DNA of 64,000 nucleotides, taken from assembly GCA_046705265.1 (NCBI GenBank), contig JBJKQL010000136.1, positions 13,982 to 77,981 of the forward strand, written 5' to 3'. The position numbers were made by a program, and so were the translations under genes. Numbering within the stretch: position 1 is the first letter of the stretch; each line of letters starts with the position of its first letter. This document shows, piece by piece, positions 33,476 through 39,168 of the stretch. The stretch is from JAJYTL01 sp046705265 (GTDB lineage Bacteria; Pseudomonadota; Alphaproteobacteria; Ferrovibrionales; Ferrovibrionaceae). Under the pieces are notes generated by a model. That model was not told where the DNA came from. It worked only from the letters and a program-made list of their open reading frames with translations, and did not search any database.

Positions 33476-34693
33476 ATGCGGATGGTGGGCAACGATAGAC
33501 AATTCGGATCAGCGGGGGTGCAAGCTTTGGGTTTGGTCCTCCTGATCGTGCTTTTTGGCTGCTTTGGTGTCGGGCCGGCGCGGGCCGAATCGCGCATCAA
33601 GGACATCGCGACCTTCGAGGGCATCCGGCAGAATCTCCTTGTCGGCTACGGCTTGGTGGTCGGGTTGGACGGCTCCGGCGACACGTTGCAGAACTCGCCG
33701 TTCACCCAAAACAGTCTCGAAAACATGCTGGAGCGGCTCGGAGTCAATATTCGTAACGCGAGCAATATCAACATCAAAGACGTGGCCGCGGTGATGGTAA
33801 CTGCAAACCTGCCGGCTTTCGCCCGTCCCGGCAACCGAATTGACGTCGCGGTGAGCGCGCTTGGCGATGCGACGAGCCTCCGCGGTGGGACACTTCTGGT
33901 AACGCCGCTTCTTGCTGCCGATGGCGAGGTCTATGCCGTGGCACAGGGGCCGCTTGCGATCGGCGGCTTTTCCGCCCAAGGTCAAGCCGCCTCGGTGACG
34001 CAGGGCGTGCCAACCTCGGGGCGCATCGCCGACGGTGCCATCGTCGAACGGTCGGTCGGATTCAAGCTGAATTCGCTGAAATCGGTAATGATTAGCTTGC
34101 GTAACCCCGATCTTGCCACCGCGGGCCGCATGGCCGACGCCATCAATGCTCGACTCGGCATGCCGGTCGCACGGCTTCTCGATCCCGCGACCGTACGGCT
34201 CTCCGTGCCGACCAACATGCGGGGTAATGTAGCGGGTCTTTTGCGCGAGATCGAGGGCATCGAGATTCAGCCGGACAACGAGGCGCGGGTGGTGATCGAC
34301 GAGAACAATGGCATCATCGTGATGGGAAAGAACGTTCGCATCTCGACGGTCGCCATTGCCCAGGGCAATCTTACCGTCCGTATCACTGAGACACCGCAGG
34401 TATCGCAGCCCCTGCCGTTCTCTCCTGGCCCAGGGGTCGTGCCCAGTGTTAGTGGCACGCCCGGTATCCCCGGCATCGTCGGCGGCGGCTCGCAAACCGT
34501 GGTTGTACCGCGCACCCAGATCAAGGTCAGCCAGGGATCGAAGCATCGGCTGGCGGTGTTGCCAGCGAGTGTCAGCCTTGACGAGCTGGTCAACGGCCTG
34601 AACGCGCTTGGCGTCGGTCCTCGCGACATGATCTCTATCCTGCAGGCGATCAAGGCCGATGGGGCCTTGCAAGCTCAGATCGTGGTGCACTGA
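33476..34693 (+). CDS. flgI: Flagellar P-ring protein FlgI
   Basis: The 405-residue protein has a signal peptide (ALGLVLLIVLFGCFGVGPARA) and the FlgI core (ESRIKDIATFEGIRQNLLVGYGLVVGLDGSGDTLQNSPFT, PLAIGGFSAQGQAASVTQGVPTSGRI), ending SLDELVNGLNALGVGPRDMISILQAIKADGALQAQIVVH. It forms the periplasmic P-ring with help from FlgA. AGGA lies upstream of the chosen ATG at 33476; an ATG two codons later is equally possible. Confidence 0.95.
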   Translation: MRMVGNDRQFGSAGVQALGLVLLIVLFGCFGVGPARAESRIKDIATFEGIRQNLLVGYGLVVGLDGSGDTLQNSPFTQNSLENMLERLGVNIRNASNINIKDVAAVMVTANLPAFARPGNRIDVAVSALGDATSLRGGTLLVTPLLAADGEVYAVAQGPLAIGGFSAQGQAASVTQGVPTSGRIADGAIVERSVGFKLNSLKSVMISLRNPDLATAGRMADAINARLGMPVARLLDPATVRLSVPTNMRGNVAGLLREIEGIEIQPDNEARVVIDENNGIIVMGKNVRISTVAIAQGNLTVRITETPQVSQPLPFSPGPGVVPSVSGTPGIPGIVGGGSQTVVVPRTQIKVSQGSKHRLAVLPASVSLDELVNGLNALGVGPRDMISILQAIKADGALQAQIVVH

Positions 34694-35010
34694 TGACGCC
34701 GATCGTCGCACTTTCGTCCTCGACAACCGGTAGCGCTGCGGCGGCCGCGCCGCTTGCTCCGACGTCGGCGATGATGGCCCGTGCTCACCGCGCGGCGCAG
34801 CAGTTCGAGGCGGTCTTTCTCGGCCAGATGTTCGATATGATGGAAGCGGGCGTGCCGGTCGACCCGAACTTCGGCGGCGGCCCAGCCGAACCGATCTACC
34901 GCGGGATGCTGGATCAGCAATACGCGAAGGCCGTCGCCGCGCGTGGTGGCATCGGTATTGCCAAGCGCCTCTATCAGGAAATCCTCAAATGGCAGGAGGT
35001 CCGTTCATGA
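34693..35010 (+). CDS. flgJ: Rod-binding protein (FlgJ N-terminal type)
   Basis: The 105-residue protein corresponds to the rod-binding domain of FlgJ only: AHRAAQQFEAVFLGQMFDMMEAGVPVDPNFGGGPAEPIYRGMLDQQYAKAVAARGGIGIAKRLYQEI. The muramidase half of enteric FlgJ is absent, as in most alphaproteobacteria. It acts as rod cap or scaffold. It overlaps the flgI stop by one base (TGATG). Confidence 0.88.
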   Translation: MTPIVALSSSTTGSAAAAAPLAPTSAMMARAHRAAQQFEAVFLGQMFDMMEAGVPVDPNFGGGPAEPIYRGMLDQQYAKAVAARGGIGIAKRLYQEILKWQEVRS

Positions 35011-35489
35011 GTGTTGCAGCCGGTGCACGGAATCCCTCCGGCCCAGATCACGCCGTCGTCCGGGCCGAGGCCATCGACCTCGTTCGTTTTACCGCCGAGG
35101 TGACTGACTGGATTGCCCGCTATACGGGACGGCTTGATCGGGAACGGCCGCGTGATCTCGCGGGTGAGCATGAGACCATGCGCCGCATGGCTGCGGTTTA
35201 CGACGAACGGTCGGGCCATCTAATTCGCATCGCCCCGGATCTCGAGCGGATGCTGCCGGCCGAAGCTGCGGCGCTCAAGACCGTGACGCTGCGCTTTCGG
35301 GACAACCTCGCGCTCTGCACCTCTAAGCTCAAGGCGAAATATACGGTCGGCGAATGGTTGATTCGGGCCGTCAGCGAGGAAATGACGAAGCGCGCCAATC
35401 CAGTCCAGCGTTACAACCGGGATGCCGCCTTGCAACGCGGTACAGCCGGAGCGGCGGCGCCACCGCTTGCCATCAACCGCACCGTTTGA
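35007..35489 (+). CDS. flgN: FlgN-type flagellar export chaperone
   Basis: The 160-residue helical protein overlaps flgJ by four bases (ATGA). Regular heptads (LVRFTAEVTDWIARYTGRLDRERPRDLAGEHETMRRMAAVY) followed by KLKAKYTVGEWLIRAVSEEMTKRANPVQRYNRDA fit the FlgN group of chaperones for hook-associated proteins. Context and shape support this; direct sequence identity to enteric FlgN is low. Confidence 0.7.
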   Translation: MSVAAGARNPSGPDHAVVRAEAIDLVRFTAEVTDWIARYTGRLDRERPRDLAGEHETMRRMAAVYDERSGHLIRIAPDLERMLPAEAAALKTVTLRFRDNLALCTSKLKAKYTVGEWLIRAVSEEMTKRANPVQRYNRDAALQRGTAGAAAPPLAINRTV

Positions 35490-35589
35490 TTTTCAGTTTC
35501 TGAGGCCCAAACGAAGGCATTGCGCGGCGCCTCCGACCCACCATCGTAACCTCGCTCGCGAATCCGGCACCCCCTTGATGAGGCGAACA

Positions 35590-35615
35590 CCGCCGGCCAT
35601 TAGTTAGGCTGGCGG
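35590..35615. terminator. Possible bidirectional terminator, flgN/flaF
   Basis: CCGCCGGCC at 35590-35598 and GGCTGGCGG at 35607-35615 form a 9-pair stem with one G-T pair, between the convergent flgN and flaF genes. There is no strong T tract on either side, so the call is tentative. Confidence 0.35.
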
Positions 35616-35645
35616 CGCTCCGCTTGTTTGTGCATTTTCTGAAGG

Positions 35646-36020
35646 CTAAGCCGCTTCCGGGCTAAGCGACGTGGCGGGGTTTGATGGACTAAGTCCTTCC
35701 ATGATCGAGCGATTGATATCGATCAGGGGCTGCACTTCGACCTCGCCCCGCATCGCCTGGCTGGTATAACGCTCCACCCAGAAGGCAATCGAGATGAGTT
35801 TGGCCTTTAGGGCATCCGGAAAACGGTTGGTCGGGGCGGCCAGGTCGTACTTCAGGCTCGACCAGACCCGCCGGTTCCAGTTCAGGGCAGCGATCCGCTT
35901 CGGCCCTTTGTCGTCCTTAACTTCGAACAGGTTGCGCGTGACCAGGGCGAAGAGACGATACTCGGTCTGGCGCGGGTCCTCTGTCGCCTGTTGGACATTT
36001 TGATAGGCAGTAATCGACAT
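35646..36020 (-). CDS. flaF: Flagellar biosynthesis regulator FlaF (copy 1)
   Basis: The 124-residue protein has the FlaF pattern: MSITAYQNVQQATEDPRQTEYRLFALVTRNL, IAALNWNRRVWSSLKYDLA, LKAKLISIAFWVERYT and PLIDINRSIMEGL. FlaF promotes flagellin synthesis and secretion in alphaproteobacteria, opposing FlbT. The ATG at 36020 follows GAGGTG. It lies downstream of flagellin copy 1. A second flaF is encoded at 37235-37576. Confidence 0.9.
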   Translation of the reverse strand: MSITAYQNVQQATEDPRQTEYRLFALVTRNLFEVKDDKGPKRIAALNWNRRVWSSLKYDLAAPTNRFPDALKAKLISIAFWVERYTSQAMRGEVEVQPLIDINRSIMEGLSPSNPATSLSPEAA

Positions 36021-36098
36021 ACTTGGCACCTCTACGCGATCGAGCACCTAGTCTCATGTGAGACCACCCATCTATCGCGGCACTTCAATCAAGGCGGA

Positions 36099-36130
36099 GG
36101 CGGGAGACGGATTGTAACCCGTCTCCCGCC
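36099..36130 (-). terminator. Strong hairpin after flagellin copy 1
   Basis: GGCGGGAGACGG (36099-36110) and CCGTCTCCCGCC (36119-36130) form a perfect 12-pair stem with an 8-base loop, starting eight bases after the flagellin stop. No long T run follows on the minus strand, so it may act as a partial terminator or an mRNA 3'-end stabiliser between flagellin and flaF. Confidence 0.65.
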
Positions 36131-36137
36131 AGACCTT

Positions 36138-36968
36138 TTAACGGAACAGCGACAGGATCGAGTTCGGGGCGGCGTTGGCGATCGAAAGCGCTTGCACGCC
36201 AAGCTGCTGCTTGATCTGCAAGGCCTGCAACTGAGCGCTTGCCTGCGCCAAGTTGGCGTCGATCAAATTGCCGATGCCGGCATTCAGGTTATCGATCAGC
36301 TGCTGGGTAAAGGTTGCCTGCGTACTCACAGCATTGGCCGAGGAACCGAGCGATGCCAGCGAGTTGGCGATGGTGTTCACCGCCGAGTTTATGGCGGTGA
36401 GGGCCGAGGCCGCAGCCCCCGAGTTGCTGAGCGTCATGCCCGAGAGCCCAAGCCCGGTGACTGAAAGGTTCTGCGCGGAAACGGAGATGGTAGAACCGTC
36501 GACGGTGCTAAGAACAGTGAGGGTGGATGCGCCCGACGTGAGCAGGTTGACGTTATTGAAACTCGCGCTCTGAACGATGGTGTCGATCTGGTTCAAGAGC
36601 GACGTGAATGCGTCGTTCAGGGCGGTATAGGACTGGGAGTCCAGGCCGCTCTGGCTGGCCTGAACCGCCTTCGCCTCAAGCGTCTGCATCAGGTTGGCGA
36701 TCGACTGGCCGGCATTGACCGCGGTGTTGATCTCGGATTCGCCGGAGTTCAGCGCGGTTTGCACCGACTGAATACCCGACACCTGTACCTGCATCTTGTA
36801 CGCAATGGCATAGGTGGACGGATCACTTTGCGGCCCGCTAACCTTAAGGCCGGTGGTAATTTCCTGCTGGGTGGTGTTCAGAGACTGCTGGGTGTTAGTC
36901 AGGCTCTCCAACGCCAGCATGGCGCTGACATTGGTATTTACTGAATCAGGAACGGTCAAAGTTGACAT
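36138..36968 (-). CDS. Flagellin (copy 1)
   Basis: The 276-residue flagellin has the conserved N-terminal D0/D1 part (NTNVSAMLALESLTNTQQSLNTTQQEITTGLKVSG) and C-terminal part (IDANLAQASAQLQALQIKQQLGVQALSIANAAPNSILSLFR). Only a short, Ser/Thr-rich central segment lies between them (roughly residues 130-200). It is thus a minimal flagellin lacking large D2/D3 domains. The central Ser/Thr residues are candidate glycosylation sites. AAGGAG precedes the ATG by seven bases; a sigma-54 promoter and four ftr-like repeats lie upstream. Confidence 0.93.
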   Translation of the reverse strand: MSTLTVPDSVNTNVSAMLALESLTNTQQSLNTTQQEITTGLKVSGPQSDPSTYAIAYKMQVQVSGIQSVQTALNSGESEINTAVNAGQSIANLMQTLEAKAVQASQSGLDSQSYTALNDAFTSLLNQIDTIVQSASFNNVNLLTSGASTLTVLSTVDGSTISVSAQNLSVTGLGLSGMTLSNSGAAASALTAINSAVNTIANSLASLGSSANAVSTQATFTQQLIDNLNAGIGNLIDANLAQASAQLQALQIKQQLGVQALSIANAAPNSILSLFR

Positions 36969-37035
36969 TCAAGAGCTCCTTGTTCCGGATATCCGGCGAT
37001 TAGCCGGTGGGGCGTTTTGCCCCGAAGCTCAGGAA

Positions 37036-37051
37036 AGCAACCCTTATGCCA
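37036..37051 (-). promoter_or_regulatory. Sigma-54 promoter of flagellin copy 1
   Basis: Read on the minus strand, TGGCATAAGGGTTGCT is an excellent TGGCAYR-N4-TTGCW match with exact spacing. It lies about 68 bases before the flagellin ATG, giving a leader of about 55 bases. Confidence 0.75.
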
Positions 37052-37126
37052 TTACTTTCAACCTATGCCGATGCGATCTATGGCATTGAAATTCCTTGAT
37101 GATATTTTTGTCACCCGGATCCGGAG

Positions 37127-37195
37127 CGGCGAAATTTGCTCGGCAAAATTTGCCGGGTCGGCAGAAATTTCCTACCGGCTGGTCGAAATTTGCCG
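37127..37195 (-). repeat. Four-copy FlbD-type ftr array
   Basis: Four AAATTT-centred dyads lie within 70 bases, centred near 37134, 37148, 37166 and 37188. The second, CGGCAAAATTTGCCG (37141-37155), is a perfect 15-base palindrome; the others are CGGCGAAATTTGCTC, CGGCAGAAATTTCCT and GGTCGAAATTTGCCG. The perfect copy lies about 110 bases upstream of the -12 element of the flagellin copy 1 promoter, a position expected for enhancer binding by an FlbD-like activator. Spacings of 14, 18 and 22 bases are not uniform. Confidence 0.6.
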
Positions 37196-37234
37196 GCATG
37201 GCAGGGGCTCTCCCGAGGCTCAGGCGTCGCCTCG

Positions 37235-37576
37235 TCAATTCTGTGATACCAAGCCTTCCATGATCGCCCGGTTGACCTCGACCAGAGGCTCGATCGTCGC
37301 CTCCCCCTTAAGTACCGATTCGGTGTAACGGTCGACCCAAACGGCGAGCGAGATCATTTTCGCTTTCAAGTCGTCCGGCATGTGGTTGCCGGCGCTCGAC
37401 AGGTCGGTCTGCAAGGTGAGCCACAGACGCCGATTCCATTCAAGCGCATCGGCCGCTGTCGAGGTGGTGGCGTTGTCGAGCGCCTCCAAAGCCGCGGTGA
37501 TGTCGGCGAACAGGCGGTGTTCGGTCTCTCGGTTGCCGACAGGCGCCGGAGCCGCGCTAAGACTTTGCTGCATCAT
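37235..37576 (-). CDS. flaF: Flagellar biosynthesis regulator FlaF (copy 2)
   Basis: The 113-residue FlaF paralogue has ETEHRLFADITAALEAL, ALEWNRRLWLTLQTDLS, LKAKMISLAVWVDRYTESVLKGEATIEPLVEVNRAIMEGL. It overlaps flbT by 20 bases and is transcribed with it downstream of flagellin copy 2. It lacks the first ~15 residues of copy 1 (the AYQNVQ motif is missing), so its N-terminus has diverged. Two start codons in tandem make the exact start uncertain. Confidence 0.88.
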   Translation of the reverse strand: MMQQSLSAAPAPVGNRETEHRLFADITAALEALDNATTSTAADALEWNRRLWLTLQTDLSSAGNHMPDDLKAKMISLAVWVDRYTESVLKGEATIEPLVEVNRAIMEGLVSQN

Positions 37577-37961
37577 AGGTCAACATCTCCTCTTCCACAG
37601 GAAAAAGCTTCTTGCACCCCATCAAGGCCTGGTAATAGTCGCCCGCATTGACGTTTTCGATGATCCCGGTGCAAATCTTGTAGATTTCCGGCCGTTGAAT
37701 GGCGTTGATGAATTCGGTGATGCGGCGGACGAATTCCAGGTAGTAGGCGCGTCTGTCCCTGTCGTCCAAATACATCATCATGATTGGAAAGTAGATGCGC
37801 TTTACCGGTGTATTGGCTTCTTCGGGCTGTAAGATGTCGCGCGCCCGCAAGATTGCCACCTTGTTCTGAATCACGATGGTCGCGCGCCGGTCGCCATTCA
37901 CCACCACTGCCCCGTTGATGACGAACTTCTCGCCGGGCCGCAACGTCACTTTGAGTGCCAT
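37557..37961 (-). CDS. flbT: Flagellin synthesis repressor FlbT
   Basis: The 134-residue protein starts MALKVTLRPGEKFVINGAVVVNGDRRATIVIQNKVAILR and has the family segment IYFPIMMMYLDDRDRRAYYLEFVRRITEFINAI. FlbT binds the 5' leader of flagellin mRNA and limits its translation until the hook is complete, while FlaF counteracts it. It lies 35 bases after flagellin copy 2. Confidence 0.95.
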   Translation of the reverse strand: MALKVTLRPGEKFVINGAVVVNGDRRATIVIQNKVAILRARDILQPEEANTPVKRIYFPIMMMYLDDRDRRAYYLEFVRRITEFINAIQRPEIYKICTGIIENVNAGDYYQALMGCKKLFPVEEEMLTYDAAKS

Positions 37962-37996
37962 AAACGCCTCGCGGTTTCTGGAGTTCGGCCATCATC

Positions 37997-38812
37997 CTAC
38001 CTGAACAACGATAGAATGGCGTCCGGCGCCTGATTGGCGATGGAAAGGGCCTGAACGCCGAGCTGCTGTTTGACCTGCAAGGCCTGTAATTGTGCGCTCT
38101 CGTTGGCCATGTTCGCGTCGACCAGGTTGCCGATGCTTGTCGTCAGCGTGTCGACGAGCTGCGAGGTAAAGGTGTTCTGGGTTTGCAGGAGGTTGGACGC
38201 CGAGCCGAGACTGGCAAGATTTTCGGCCACCAGATTGACGGCCGCGTTCACTGCCGTAAGAGCTGTGGCAACGCCCGCCGAATTCGCCAGATTGATGGCG
38301 TTGATGCCGAGACCTGTCGCGTCCATGGGAACGCCGCTGACGGTGATCGTGCTGCCGTCCGCGGAAGCGAGTACCGTCATCGACGAGGCGCTGGACTGGA
38401 CCAAGTTGTAGCCGTTGAAGTCGGCATTGGCGACGAGTCGGTCGATCTGGCTCAACATTCCGGCGACGTCATAGCTCAACGCCGATCGCGAGGTCGTATC
38501 GAGCCCCGATTGGCTGGCCTGCACCACCTTGGCCAGAATATTGCTCACGAGGCTTGCGACCGATTGGCCGGCATTAACGGCGGTATTGATGGCGGATTCG
38601 CCGTTGTTCAGCGCCAATTCCACCGATTGCAGTGTTGAGACCTGGCCTTTGAGGCTCTGGGCCACTGCATAGGCGGCCGGATTGTCCTTTGCGCTGTTGA
38701 CCCTGAGACCGGTGGTAACGGCAAGTTCGGTCTGGCTGAGCTGCGTCTCGGTCGCGTTCAGGGAAAGAAGGGCCGCCGAAGCTGACGCGTTGTTGTTGAT
38801 GGTAATGGTCAT
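37997..38812 (-). CDS. Flagellin (copy 2)
   Basis: The 271-residue flagellin has an N-terminus MTITINNNASASAALLSLNATETQLSQTELAVTTGLRV and a C-terminus nearly identical to copy 1 (QALQVKQQLGVQALSIANQAPDAILSLFR). Its central region is short, with Ser/Thr-rich QSSASSMTVLASADGSTITVSG. GGAGG precedes the ATG at 38812; the upstream in-frame start lacks a site. The conserved termini with diverged centres suggest paralogues with distinct surfaces. Confidence 0.93.
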   Translation of the reverse strand: MTITINNNASASAALLSLNATETQLSQTELAVTTGLRVNSAKDNPAAYAVAQSLKGQVSTLQSVELALNNGESAINTAVNAGQSVASLVSNILAKVVQASQSGLDTTSRSALSYDVAGMLSQIDRLVANADFNGYNLVQSSASSMTVLASADGSTITVSGVPMDATGLGINAINLANSAGVATALTAVNAAVNLVAENLASLGSASNLLQTQNTFTSQLVDTLTTSIGNLVDANMANESAQLQALQVKQQLGVQALSIANQAPDAILSLFR

Positions 38813-38872
38813 CCCGTCCTCCACCTGCGCCGCTACTAAGCGCCTCGAGACATGCTCGTCTCGCACAGGAAG

Positions 38873-38887
38873 GCAAGGGTCATGCCA
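38873..38887 (-). promoter_or_regulatory. Sigma-54 promoter of flagellin copy 2
   Basis: Read on the minus strand, TGGCATGACCCTTGC is a full TGGCAYR-N4-TTGC match with correct spacing, about 61 bases before the flagellin ATG at 38812. Confidence 0.75.
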
Positions 38888-38991
38888 TTCACGGTAATAT
38901 TGAAAGGATGCGGTAATCCATTGATAAGTAACGCAATTTTTAAATAATGGCAGCGTGCCTCCGATGGCGGCGGCGCCTCAGCCGTCTCGTG

Positions 38992-39006
38992 CGGCAAAAA
39001 CTTCCG
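38992..39006 (-). promoter_or_regulatory. FlbD-type ftr site upstream of flagellin copy 2
   Basis: The plus-strand sequence CGGCAAAAACTTCCG keeps the CGGCAA arm and most of the opposite arm. It lies about 125 bases upstream of the -12 element of the flagellin copy 2 promoter, similar to the other ftr-promoter distances in this window. Confidence 0.45.
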
Positions 39007-39168
39007 AGCAATTCCTACCCCTCCCGAGGATGGGGTGTCCTTTCGCTGCTCGCCATTAAGTTCCTGGGACATGTACCCTGATGCCGCTCTGGCCGGTCTC
39101 CAAAATTCCCGTTCGCGCCGATCATGCGGCAACGCAGTTTTAACCATCGCTCACGTAGCTTGCCGCAC

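Noticed and set aside
37085..37103. Plus-strand TGGCATT sigma-54 resemblance
   Set aside because: It lacks the GC dinucleotide at -12 and points away from any gene.
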